A stretch of DNA of 54,030 nt from positions 1 through 54,030 of the forward strand of contig CANJCQ010000019.1 in assembly GCA_947473355.1 (NCBI GenBank). The letters are read 5' to 3'. Below the pieces are notes generated by a model. The model did no database searches and was not told where the DNA came from. It was given only the letters and a program-made list of their open reading frames with translations. Positions 24,505-32,483 of the stretch are shown piece by piece (positions within the stretch are counted from its first letter, which is position 1; the number at the start of each line of letters is the position of its first letter). Both the position numbers and the translations under genes were made by a program. The DNA comes from Sphingomonadaceae bacterium. Its GTDB lineage: Bacteria; Pseudomonadota; Alphaproteobacteria; Sphingomonadales; Sphingomonadaceae.

Positions 24505-24531
24505 GGCCATTTCTCTAAGTTATTGAAAAAA

Positions 24532-24608
24532 TGGTGCGCCCGGAACGATTCGAACGTCCGACCCTCAGATTCGTAGTCTGATGCTCTATCCAGCTGAGCT
24601 ACGGGCGC
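24532..24608 (-). tRNA. tRNA-Arg (anticodon ACG)
   Basis: The minus strand reads GCGCCCG...CGGGCGC-ACCA, with a D arm (TAGCTCAGCTGGATAGAGC), an anticodon stem TCAGA/TCTGA around loop CTACGAA (anticodon ACG, wobble A probably deaminated to inosine), and a T arm (TTCGAATC). CCA is encoded. The length is 77. Its 3' end faces the mobile block, the usual orientation for an element integrated in a tRNA 3' end. No second copy of the 3' end is present in this window. Confidence 0.95.
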
Positions 24609-24651
24609 GAGATGAGCGGCCATAGTAGCGGGTCCCGGGATTGGCAAGCGG

Positions 24652-25098
24652 CTAAATCACGCGCAGCAACGCCTGCGCCAGTGGAACGTCAAGCGGCGGC
24701 ATCGTGTCTGCCTGGCGGGCCATGTCTGCCAGGGCCGCAGCTGAAAACCATGCAATCGATTCGCCCGCGAGGCACTGCGGATCGCCTAACCAGGCCCGGC
24801 AGGTGTAAAGCAGAATGACATATGGCTCGCGAGGACGCGGTGGCTGCGCCGGGTCGCTGGCGAAGGCCAGAGGCACGAGGGCGGCAGGATCGATCGCGAT
24901 GGCCAATTCCTCGTCAATTTCCCGGACAAGCGCCATTTCCGGCGATTCGCCGGGCTTTATCTTGCCGCCGGGAAACTCCCAGAGGCCACCATGCTCCCCG
25001 CCCCGACGGCGCTGCTGCAGCAGCACGCGCCGCTCCGCATCGATCATGGCGACAGCTACGACCGGAATCAGTGTCGAATTTTTTTCCAAATTGTTCAC
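24652..25098 (-). CDS. mutT: MutT-like Nudix hydrolase
   Basis: This protein of about 148 residues has a complete Nudix box, GGKIKPGESPEMALVREIDEELAI, after QQRRRGGEHGGLWEFP. It probably hydrolyses oxidised or non-canonical nucleoside triphosphates such as 8-oxo-dGTP. The start is uncertain. No ATG lies at a sensible place, so I give the GTG at 25098. A TTG at 25089 has a better spaced AGGTGA site. Frames reaching 25266 would run into the divergent pilin gene. It is the first chromosomal gene beyond the tRNA. Confidence 0.88.
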   Translation of the reverse strand: MNNLEKNSTLIPVVAVAMIDAERRVLLQQRRRGGEHGGLWEFPGGKIKPGESPEMALVREIDEELAIAIDPAALVPLAFASDPAQPPRPREPYVILLYTCRAWLGDPQCLAGESIAWFSAAALADMARQADTMPPLDVPLAQALLRVI

Positions 25099-25168
25099 CT
25101 GTCTTAATGAAATATTAGCGATAGATAGAGAAAATTGAAATACGTTGTAGCTAAGTCCGGAAACCGCC

Positions 25169-25363
25169 ATGATCCTGCGATCCATGATAATCCGCCTGAT
25201 GCGGGACAATACCGCCGCTTCGGCGATTGAATATGGCCTTATTCTGTCCGGCATTTCCATGGGCATTATTTTGGCCCTCTATGGATTATCAAGCGGCATC
25301 GGCGCGGTGTGGGCCACGGTTTCGCAAGGGATGACCGATGCAGCCAGCAGTTCTAGCGGCTGA
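25169..25363 (+). CDS. Flp-like type IVb pilin, divergent copy
   Basis: This 64-residue protein has the Flp plan: a short basic leader, ASAIEYGLI, a hydrophobic segment (LSGISMGIILALYGLSSGIGAV) and a short polar tail. Glu and Tyr after the cleavage site are kept, but Gly at -1 (as in DG/ATAIEY of the two other copies) is replaced by Ala (TA/ASAIEY), so processing by the TadV-type peptidase may be weak. It lies 100 bases before the second pilin. No tad/cpa assembly gene is in the window. Confidence 0.8.
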   Translation: MILRSMIIRLMRDNTAASAIEYGLILSGISMGIILALYGLSSGIGAVWATVSQGMTDAASSSSG

Positions 25364-25464
25364 CGTTAAACTTTTGTCAATGCCTCCACTTTACATGTGT
25401 GGATGTCCGGCAGGTATCCGCCAATCGGACCGGGTAAAAATGACTGCCAACCAGGAGACTAATC

Positions 25465-25641
25465 ATGAAGTTCATCAACAAGCTGCTTCGTCGCGACGTC
25501 GAAGGCGCCACCGCCATTGAATATGGCCTGATCGCTGCTCTGATCGCGGTTGCCGCGATTGCCGCCATGCAGGGCCTCGGTGGCTCGCTCAAGGCGACAT
25601 TCAACGCCACTTCGTCGACGATGGCTGCTGCTTCTGCCTAA
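25465..25641 (+). CDS. Flp-like type IVb pilin
   Basis: This 58-residue prepilin has AGGAG 7 bases before the ATG. The leader MKFINKLLRRDVEG is followed by the cleavage site EG/ATAIEYGLIAALIAV and a hydrophobic helix. TadV-type peptidase would cut after the Gly, and the mature subunit forms the Tad adhesive pilus. The mature part is nearly identical to that of the third pilin (25,874). A strong terminator follows. Confidence 0.93.
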   Translation: MKFINKLLRRDVEGATAIEYGLIAALIAVAAIAAMQGLGGSLKATFNATSSTMAAASA

Positions 25642-25668
25642 TCCGGCAGGGTAACAACCTAACAATCA

Positions 25669-25697
25669 GGGCGGCAGGGAAACCTGCCGCCCTTTTT
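25669..25697 (+). terminator. Intrinsic terminator after the second pilin gene
   Basis: GGGCGGCAGG-GAAA-CCTGCCGCCC (25,669-25,692) is followed by TTTTT. It is a textbook terminator 28 bases after the stop codon, so the third pilin has its own promoter. Confidence 0.95.
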
Positions 25698-25873
25698 GTT
25701 TGCCTGCTTCACACAGACCTTTGGCTCGACAAAATCGCCATGGATCATGAATAGCGACTTCTTATGGATAATATCAGGTAACGACGCCTTGCGTAAATTC
25801 CGTTAATTCCCCGAGTAGCATAGAAGTCCCGACAGGCCAGGTTGACCCGTCAATCACCAGCATGGGAATTCAC

Positions 25874-26065
25874 ATGAAAACTATCAAACACCTGCTGCTC
25901 CGTAACAAGCTGCTGCGCGACACCGATGGCGCAACCGCAATCGAATATGGCCTGATCGCGGCGCTGATCGCGGTTGCCGCGATTGCCGCAATGCAGGGCC
26001 TCGGTGGCTCGCTGAAGGACACCTTCAACACCACATCATCGACGATGGCGGCAGCCTCGGCCTGA
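25874..26065 (+). CDS. Flp-like type IVb pilin, tandem duplicate
   Basis: This 63-residue prepilin has the leader MKTIKHLLLRNKLLRDTDG, then cleavage before ATAIEYGLIAALIAVAAIAAM. It differs from the second pilin by a longer leader and two substitutions in the mature tail (KDTFNTT against KATFNAT). I prefer the ATG at 25874, with GGGA upstream, over an ATG four codons earlier. The mature parts are similar at DNA level too, which suggests a recent duplication. Confidence 0.92.
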   Translation: MKTIKHLLLRNKLLRDTDGATAIEYGLIAALIAVAAIAAMQGLGGSLKDTFNTTSSTMAAASA

Positions 26066-26091
26066 TCTGGCGGGCTGATTCTCAAAGAGCC

Positions 26092-26117
26092 AGGGCGGCA
26101 AGGCAACTTGCCGCCCT
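26092..26117. terminator. Terminator between the pilin and M48 protease genes
   Basis: AGGGCGGCAAG-GCAA-CTTGCCGCCCT lies between two convergent genes. It resembles the terminator at 25,669 (GGGCGGCA core), as expected if it was duplicated with the pilin gene. Confidence 0.85.
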
Positions 26118-26147
26118 TGGTCCATTCAGCCCTGCCCAAATTCGCGG

Positions 26148-27632
26148 TCAATAGGTGATGATCTTCACCTTCTGGCCAGCTACGATCCGGCTGTTCGCAT
26201 CGAGCGCGTTGAGCACCAGGAAGCGTTCCATTGCTGCATCGCTATAGGCCATGCGCGCGGCCAGCGATTGCAGGGTATCCCCCGCCTTGGCCGTCACTAC
26301 CACCAGCTTGCGCGGACGCACCGCCGCCGCCTCGCTGGCGGAAGCACGGTGTAGCGAGGCGAACATCGAATTGAACTGGTTGGCGCTGCCCGCTGCCGAA
26401 ATGGTGACGAAGTGGAAAGCCTGGGTCTTGGAAAATTCATAGGCGAATACCACGACATCCAACGTTCCACTGCTGGCCTGAACCTGGGCATTGCCATAGG
26501 CGGCGGGAATGCCGTTGACGGTGGTGCGCTGGATTGCCGAAGGAGTGACCTTGGGCTGCCCTTGATCGGTGAGCGCCCCGAACACGGCATTGATATAGCT
26601 GTCCATGTCGCCGCTGTAGGGCCCGGTCGAGAACTCGCCCTTGCCCGTCTGCCCGCCGATTGAAACCGAACGGGTGCCGTTGATCATGTAAAAACCGTTC
26701 GGCGCCTCGAAGGCGATCTTGAGATCGGGATGGACGAATTTGCGGCCCTCGACCGTGCCCTGATGCGGATCATCGCCATACATGATGCCGTCGATCGCCC
26801 GCAGGAAGCCGTCGCGGTTGGTGACGCCGCTGGCCCCTGCCCCGGCACGCGTCAGCGCGGCGCGCACCCGGCTGGCCGGGTCGGGGTGAGTCGAAGCCCA
26901 GGCCGGGACCTGATTGTTCGTCCCCATCAGCCGCGCTTCGAGCGCGTTCTGCTGGGCGAGGCTCAGCAGAACGGTGGACATAGCGCGCGGATCGTAACGG
27001 GCGCGGCCCAGATAGGCGATGCCGAGATTATCCGCCTCGGTTTCCTGACTGCGCGAATAGCTGAGCGTAAGCAGCTGCGATCCTTGCGAAAATATCTTCT
27101 GGCCAAGCTGTCCGGCAGTGCCATTGCCGAGCAATACGCCCGACAGCACAGTGCCCAGCACCCCGATGATCGAATTGCGCGTCGCCGCGCTCTGGCGCTT
27201 GCGCGAATGCTGCGCAGCGACATGGCCAACTTCGTGCCCGAGCACACCGGCCAACTCCGCCTCGTTGTTCATCAACGCGACGAGCTGGCGTGTGACATAG
27301 ACATAGCCGCCAGGCACGGCGAAGGCGTTGTTGACCGGCGAATTGAGCAGAGTGACCGTGAAATCGCCGCGTGCGTTGGACAGGCCCGATTGCACCGCGA
27401 TATTCTTGCCGACACCTTCAGCATAGGTCGCCTGCGGACTAATCACCGCGCCGCCGAATTCGGCAACCAGCTGCGGGTGCGCCTTGGCGCCTTCGGCCTT
27501 ATCCTGCGGGCTGATTGACTGGACCTGCGCTGGCTGAGCAGTTTGCGCGGAAGCCATGCCCTGCGGCGCCAGGACCAGGCAAGTGGCGATGGCCGAAATG
27601 GCGAGGCTGCGGCTGCTTCTTGAACGATTCAT
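26148..27632 (-). CDS. M48-family metalloprotease with C-terminal LysM-like domain
   Basis: This 494-residue protein has a signal peptide (about 1-29, ending MASAQ), the catalytic HEVGH (133-137) with third ligand in ETEADNLG, and a C-terminal TAKAGDTLQSLAARM...VAGQKVKI segment that resembles LysM and could bind peptidoglycan. BepA-like M48 proteases handle misassembled outer-membrane proteins. The ATG at 27632 has GGGAG upstream; a frame to 27911 overlaps xerD. It is convergent with the pilin gene. Confidence 0.9.
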   Translation of the reverse strand: MNRSRSSRSLAISAIATCLVLAPQGMASAQTAQPAQVQSISPQDKAEGAKAHPQLVAEFGGAVISPQATYAEGVGKNIAVQSGLSNARGDFTVTLLNSPVNNAFAVPGGYVYVTRQLVALMNNEAELAGVLGHEVGHVAAQHSRKRQSAATRNSIIGVLGTVLSGVLLGNGTAGQLGQKIFSQGSQLLTLSYSRSQETEADNLGIAYLGRARYDPRAMSTVLLSLAQQNALEARLMGTNNQVPAWASTHPDPASRVRAALTRAGAGASGVTNRDGFLRAIDGIMYGDDPHQGTVEGRKFVHPDLKIAFEAPNGFYMINGTRSVSIGGQTGKGEFSTGPYSGDMDSYINAVFGALTDQGQPKVTPSAIQRTTVNGIPAAYGNAQVQASSGTLDVVVFAYEFSKTQAFHFVTISAAGSANQFNSMFASLHRASASEAAAVRPRKLVVVTAKAGDTLQSLAARMAYSDAAMERFLVLNALDANSRIVAGQKVKIITY

Positions 27633-27672
27633 AAATGCGACTCCCAATGTTCCCGCACCGGTTTTTTGCAGA

Positions 27673-28539
27673 CTAGGACGACAAGGGCGGATTTGGAAGC
27701 CCCCTGCCCAGCGGGTGCCGGGCATTGACCAGCGCCACCAGCCGGGCACTGTCGACATGGGTGTAAATCTGCGTCGTGACGATATCGGCGTGGCCAAGCA
27801 GGGTTTGCAGCACGCGAAGATCAGCGCCGCCTTCGAGCAGGTGGGTCGCAAAGGCATGCCGCAGCACATGCGGACTGAGCTTTTCGGGATCGAGCCCGGC
27901 CCGCGCGGCAAGATCGCGCAGCATCTGGAACAGGCGCACGCGGGTCAGATGCCCGGCGGCGCTGCGCGAGGGGAACAGATGCTTGCCCGGATCCGGACGA
28001 AGCGCCAGCCAGCGCGAGAGCGCCTGGCGCGCGCGAGTGCTGACCGGAGTCAGCCGCTGCTGGCCGCCCTTGCCGGTGATCGTCAGGAAAGGCGCATCGC
28101 GCGGCACCATATCGCGGGTCAGCGAAACCAGCTCGCTGGCGCGCAGGCCCGAGCCATAGAGCAGCTCGAGCAGGGCCAGAAGGCGCACTGCCTCTGGCTT
28201 GTCGCCCGCCGCTTCTGCTTCGGACCGGGCGAACAGCAGTTCGATTTCCGCGTGCGACAGCAGCCGCGGTAGCGGTCGCCGGGCACGCGGGCGCGGCAGG
28301 GCCGAGGACGGATCGTCGCTGCGCAGTTTTTCGTCTACCAGAAAGCCGTAAAACTGCCGCAGCGCCGAGCACTTGCGCGCAAGGCTGGCAGGCGCGAGAT
28401 CGGCCCAGATCTGCCCCAGCGAGGCCAGCGCCGCCTGATCGGCCTGCAGCAGATCGCCGATTGCCGATTCCGCACCTTCCAGGTCACGGCGATAGGCCGC
28501 AAGCGTGTTTGCCGCTGCCCCGCGTTCGGCGGCGAGCAT
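27673..28539 (-). CDS. xerD: Site-specific tyrosine recombinase XerD
   Basis: This 288-residue protein has an N-terminal SAM-like core-binding domain (about 1-90) and a catalytic domain with all key residues: Arg in LYGSGLRASEL, Lys in GKGGQQR, HVLRHAFATHLLEGG, LLGHADI and Tyr in TQIYTHV. It resolves chromosome dimers at dif with XerC. The ATG at 28539 lacks a binding site. The frame stays open upstream to a TAG (the stop of the preceding gene) and would add a family-like ISGEIDSFLT, so the true start may be a rare ATT or CTG codon. Confidence 0.9.
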   Translation of the reverse strand: MLAAERGAAANTLAAYRRDLEGAESAIGDLLQADQAALASLGQIWADLAPASLARKCSALRQFYGFLVDEKLRSDDPSSALPRPRARRPLPRLLSHAEIELLFARSEAEAAGDKPEAVRLLALLELLYGSGLRASELVSLTRDMVPRDAPFLTITGKGGQQRLTPVSTRARQALSRWLALRPDPGKHLFPSRSAAGHLTRVRLFQMLRDLAARAGLDPEKLSPHVLRHAFATHLLEGGADLRVLQTLLGHADIVTTQIYTHVDSARLVALVNARHPLGRGLPNPPLSS

Positions 28540-28572
28540 GGTCAGGAAGGAATCTATCTCGCCCGAAATTGC

Positions 28573-30456
28573 CTAGGCCCGCGCCACGGCCTCGGCCGCG
28601 ATCATCCGTGCCTCGCCATCGAGCCCGACCTGATGCAGCGCGGCGACGATGTGGTAGAGATAGAGCGGGGTCATTTTCGACCAGTTGGAACCCTGCATGC
28701 CAAGACCTGCCAGCAGGGCCACCAGTTCGGCATTGCGGACTTCAGCCGATTTCGAGATCATCGCGGTCCATTTGGTCTGGCGGGCCATATCGAGGTTCAG
28801 CTTCTTGGCGAAGTCGGCGGCTGTTTCGGGGGAAGTCCGCCCGAGACCGGCCAGACCTGCCAGCAAGAACCCCGACTTGCGGCTCTCGTCGCTGTTGTCG
28901 CCCGAGTAGAACTTCTCCAGCGCAGCAAGCTCGACCGGAGCCGAGCGGGTAGGCGCGGCGAGCGCCAGCAGGCCCCATTCCACGGTCCCGGTATCGGCCA
29001 GCGGCGCCCAGCGCATGGCATTCTGATCGAGGCCAGCCGCCAGCATCGAGGCAATAAGATCGCCCGCATCGCTGCGCAGCGCGCCATCCGCAGGCATCCG
29101 CGCAGCCGCATAGGCAGTGAGCACCTGGCGCGAATAGCGTTGTCCGGCATCAGGCGCGCCATCCCACAGCGCGCGGATTGCCTGCATTTTGGCATTGGCA
29201 TCGCCGCCGACATAGGCATTGCGCAATTGATCGGCGCGCACTGACCATTCGCTGGAAACATCTTCCTGCGCATAGATCTGCGACCACAGATCGACCATCG
29301 CTCCGCTGGACAGCACCCCTGCGCCAGCAGCGCGATCAGCCGCATTGGCCCGCGCTTCAAGCCCCAGCATCGGTGCAGTGGCGGCCATATAGGAAATCTG
29401 CGGGCCGGCAGAGCCCATCAGGTTTGCCGGTGGCTGGAGGCCGACAGCGATGGTCAGTGCGTAGCGCCAGGGTGTCAGGTCCTTGACGTCATCCCACTCT
29501 ATCTTGACCGCACGGTGCGCCTTGCCGGCCGCGCCAGCATATTTCTGCGCCAGCAGCAGATCGATCTTCGGCATGGCATTGGCGCCGAGCTGGCGATCGA
29601 GCTGCGCCAGACCGGCATTGCCATCGCCCTTGAAAGCCGCACAAATTGCGCTGATCGCCTGCCACTCGGGATCCTTGCGGGCACCGCCCTGGATCGTCAC
29701 GGCGGGGCAGATGCCGGTGAAATCGGCGGTGAAAACATAGGCATCGAGCGCGGCTTGCGTGAGGTCGGGCGTATAGTTGCCCGAATCGATATCCTGCACC
29801 AGCCCCCGCGCCGCCTCGCCCTCGCCCATGCGCAGCAACAGCGCGGCGCGCAGCGCGGCAAAATCGGCCGGGTTCATGTCTGCGGGCGCATCAAGCCGCG
29901 AGGCGAGAGCGCGGCGCAGCAAGATATGGCCCCAACGCGACACCATGCGGCCCTTGTTGCCGGCCAGCGCAGCGCGCACCAGCGAGGCATTCTGGTGGCC
30001 AAGTGACCCTGCCGGCAGGCCGCCTTCGCTTTCGGCGACTATGCCGATCTGGCCCATCGAGCGGCGTGCCCCTGCCGGAATATCGAACTTCGGTCTGAGG
30101 CCGAGCAGGTCGGTCAGCTCTTCCGATGACATCTTGGCCAGCACATCAAGCGGCGGCAACTTGATCGAAGACGCGCCTGACGCGACCGGCGCACTGCTAA
30201 CCGGGGCGCCTGCGCCGCCCCCGTCCGAAGGCAGGCCCTGGACAACCGGCGCGGCAACTGTCGTGCCTTGCCCTGCCGCGCGGGGCGCAGGAGCAGCCGC
30301 TGGCGCAGGGGTCGGCGTTGGCGCGCGGGGCGTCGCGGCCTTGGGCACAGGCCGGTCAAAACCCGGTGGAAGCAGCGATTCGGGCCCGTTCTGCGCCAGC
30401 GCCCAAGCCGAGGTCAGAGCCAGCGAGGCGCCGACAAGCAGTAAGGCGCGCCTCAT
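28573..30456 (-). CDS. Exported hypothetical protein, 627 residues
   Basis: The protein has a signal peptide (MRRALLLVGASLALTSAWALAQ), a Pro/Ala linker (about residues 33-95), and a large helical, alanine-rich domain that may be built of helical repeats. I know no function, although proteins with this plan occur beside aroK/xerD in sphingomonads. It lies in one run with the 44-residue membrane protein (4-base ATGA overlap) and xerD (33-base gap). Confidence 0.82.
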   Translation of the reverse strand: MRRALLLVGASLALTSAWALAQNGPESLLPPGFDRPVPKAATPRAPTPTPAPAAAPAPRAAGQGTTVAAPVVQGLPSDGGGAGAPVSSAPVASGASSIKLPPLDVLAKMSSEELTDLLGLRPKFDIPAGARRSMGQIGIVAESEGGLPAGSLGHQNASLVRAALAGNKGRMVSRWGHILLRRALASRLDAPADMNPADFAALRAALLLRMGEGEAARGLVQDIDSGNYTPDLTQAALDAYVFTADFTGICPAVTIQGGARKDPEWQAISAICAAFKGDGNAGLAQLDRQLGANAMPKIDLLLAQKYAGAAGKAHRAVKIEWDDVKDLTPWRYALTIAVGLQPPANLMGSAGPQISYMAATAPMLGLEARANAADRAAGAGVLSSGAMVDLWSQIYAQEDVSSEWSVRADQLRNAYVGGDANAKMQAIRALWDGAPDAGQRYSRQVLTAYAAARMPADGALRSDAGDLIASMLAAGLDQNAMRWAPLADTGTVEWGLLALAAPTRSAPVELAALEKFYSGDNSDESRKSGFLLAGLAGLGRTSPETAADFAKKLNLDMARQTKWTAMISKSAEVRNAELVALLAGLGMQGSNWSKMTPLYLYHIVAALHQVGLDGEARMIAAEAVARA

Positions 30457-30587
30457 CCGCGCGACTCCGGAATTGCAACAGGCTCGGAAATGGTGCGCAA
30501 CCTCCGCTCGCCGCCATCGATCCAGGCATAGGCCAGCAGCAACAGCACTGCTGCCACAAGGCCCCCGAGCAACCAGTTCCTGCGCAT
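30453..30587 (-). CDS. Small single-pass membrane protein, 44 residues
   Basis: MRRNWLLGGLVAAVLLLLAYAWIDGG gives one membrane helix, followed by RRLRTISEPVAIPESRG. Its stop overlaps the start of the next gene (ATGA), which supports a real coupled gene. No strong binding site is visible; an earlier ATG at 30620 is possible. Short proteins of this type are common next to aroK in sphingomonads. Function unknown. Confidence 0.65.
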   Translation of the reverse strand: MRRNWLLGGLVAAVLLLLAYAWIDGGERRLRTISEPVAIPESRG

Positions 30588-30680
30588 AGCCAGCGTCACT
30601 CGCAACCTTTCCGAAAACATGCCGGTCAGCATGCCCAAATGCTTGTGTGGTCGCTTAACGCAACTATAGGCTGCGCTGCA

Positions 30681-31256
30681 ATGGACAACCGCACCGAGCC
30701 GCTCACAACCCGCGAAATCGAGGCCCTGTCGCGCCGGATCGATCGCCCGATTGTGCTGGTAGGCATGATGGGCGTGGGCAAGACCAGCGTCGGCAAGCGG
30801 CTGGCAGCAGCGCTGGGCAGCACTTTCGTCGATGCCGACGAAGAGATCGAGACCGCCGCGCGCATGACCATCCCCGAAATTTTCGCCCAGTTCGGCGAGC
30901 CGCATTTCCGCGACGGCGAGCGGCGGGTGATCGCCCGGCTGATTGAGAACGGCGGTAATCATATCGTGATCGCCACCGGCGGCGGCGCTTTCTGCAATGC
31001 CGAAACACGCGCGCTGATTCTGGAAAGGACGATTTCCGTGTGGCTCGACAGCGATATCGATACGCTGGTCGAGCGCACCGCGCGCAAGAACAATCGCCCG
31101 CTCCTGCAAGGCGGCGACCGCCGCGAGACGCTGACCCGGCTGCGCGAAGAGCGCCGCCCCGACTATGCGCAGGCGCAAATCCATGTGATGAGCAATGATG
31201 GCCCGCACACCCGGACCATCGACACGGTGCTGAAAGGAATCGCCGCGTGGCTGTAG
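30681..31256 (+). CDS. aroK: Shikimate kinase
   Basis: This 191-residue enzyme phosphorylates shikimate on the way to chorismate. It has P-loop GMMGVGKTS (28-36), DADEEIE, FGEPHFRDGERRVI with the shikimate-binding Arg, and ATGGGAF. I chose the ATG at 30681; there is no clear binding site, and a TATAG-like element lies close upstream, so the mRNA may be leaderless. The end overlaps aroB by 10 bases, an aroKB operon. Confidence 0.95.
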   Translation: MDNRTEPLTTREIEALSRRIDRPIVLVGMMGVGKTSVGKRLAAALGSTFVDADEEIETAARMTIPEIFAQFGEPHFRDGERRVIARLIENGGNHIVIATGGGAFCNAETRALILERTISVWLDSDIDTLVERTARKNNRPLLQGGDRRETLTRLREERRPDYAQAQIHVMSNDGPHTRTIDTVLKGIAAWL

Positions 31257-32353
31257 TTCCCGTCGCCATTGCCGGACGCCCTTATGAGGTACGCATCGGC
31301 GCAGGCCTGCTGGCCGACCTTGCGGGGCAATGCGCCGAGCGGCTGCGCAAGCGGCGGGTGCCAGTTGTCACTGACGCCAATGTCCACGCCGCATGGGGCC
31401 CGGTTGTCGAGCATGCCTTGCGCGAGGGCGGGCATGAGCCGGTCTGGCGGATTCTCCCGCCCGGCGAGGCGAGCAAGAGCTGGACCGAACTGGCGGCAAC
31501 TGTCGACTGGTTGCTGGCGGGGGAAGTCGAACGCGGCGATCACATTCTGGCGCTGGGCGGCGGGGTGATCGGCGATCTCACCGGCTTTGCCGCCGCAGTG
31601 CTCAAGCGCGGCTGCCAATTTATCCAGTTGCCGACCAGCCTGCTGGCGCAGGTTGATTCAAGTGTCGGCGGCAAGACCGCGATCAATACTGCTGCGGGCA
31701 AGAACCTGGTCGGCGCGTTTCACCAGCCGGCGCTGGTGCTCGCCGATCTTGCCGTTCTCGACACCCTGCCAAGCCGTGAACTGCGGGCGGGCTATGCCGA
31801 AGTGGTCAAATATGGCCTGCTGGGGGATGCGGATTTCTTCGCCTGGTGCGACAGCAACGGCGCCGCGATGCTGGCCGGGGACGCGGCCTTGCGCGAATAT
31901 GCCGTCGCCCATTCGGTCGCTGCCAAGGCGCGGATTGCTGCCGAAGATGAATTTGAAACTACCGGCCAGCGCGCCCTGCTAAATCTCGGCCACACCTTTG
32001 GCCATGCACTTGAAGCCCAGACCGGTTTTTCGGACCGCTTGCTGCACGGCGAGGCGGTGGCCATGGGCATGGTGCTAGCGGCGCGCTATTCCGCAAGGGT
32101 CGGCTTGATGCCCAAGGCCAGCGCAGACCATGTCGCGCGGCATATCGCCGAGGCTGGTCTGCCAGGCGATGTCTCCGGCCTGGGGCTAAATTGCGATGGC
32201 ACTGCGCTGACCGGCCATATGCTGCATGACAAGAAGATGGACGCAGGCACCCTCCCCTTTGTGCTGATGAAGGGAATCGGCGAGGCATTTTTGGCCAGGG
32301 ACGTCGATCTGGCGGATGTGGCCCGGTTCCTCGATGCGGAACTGACAGGCTAA
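31247..32353 (+). CDS. aroB: 3-dehydroquinate synthase
   Basis: This 368-residue enzyme converts DAHP to 3-dehydroquinate, using NAD and a metal. It has GGGVIGDLTGFAAAVLKRG, QLPTSLLAQVDSSVGGKTAIN and the zinc-site NLGHTFGHALE and HGEAVAMGM. It starts at a GTG inside the end of aroK (10-base overlap), so translation is coupled. Confidence 0.95.
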   Translation: MAVVPVAIAGRPYEVRIGAGLLADLAGQCAERLRKRRVPVVTDANVHAAWGPVVEHALREGGHEPVWRILPPGEASKSWTELAATVDWLLAGEVERGDHILALGGGVIGDLTGFAAAVLKRGCQFIQLPTSLLAQVDSSVGGKTAINTAAGKNLVGAFHQPALVLADLAVLDTLPSRELRAGYAEVVKYGLLGDADFFAWCDSNGAAMLAGDAALREYAVAHSVAAKARIAAEDEFETTGQRALLNLGHTFGHALEAQTGFSDRLLHGEAVAMGMVLAARYSARVGLMPKASADHVARHIAEAGLPGDVSGLGLNCDGTALTGHMLHDKKMDAGTLPFVLMKGIGEAFLARDVDLADVARFLDAELTG

Positions 32354-32483
32354 GCAAAGTGAGCTCCCCAAGGGCCCTGCCGATCCCGCCATTTGCCCCG
32401 GCCAGTGAGTAATTTTCCCCAAATTCGAAGCAGCAGACGCCGCTGGCCGCGCTATGTCTGATGCCGACGGAAGCTGACGCAAG

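Noticed and set aside
1..24530. T4SS mating-pair genes, replication initiator or integrase
   Set aside because: I looked for VirB/Trb, RepA/RepC and tyrosine or serine integrase motifs and found none in this block.
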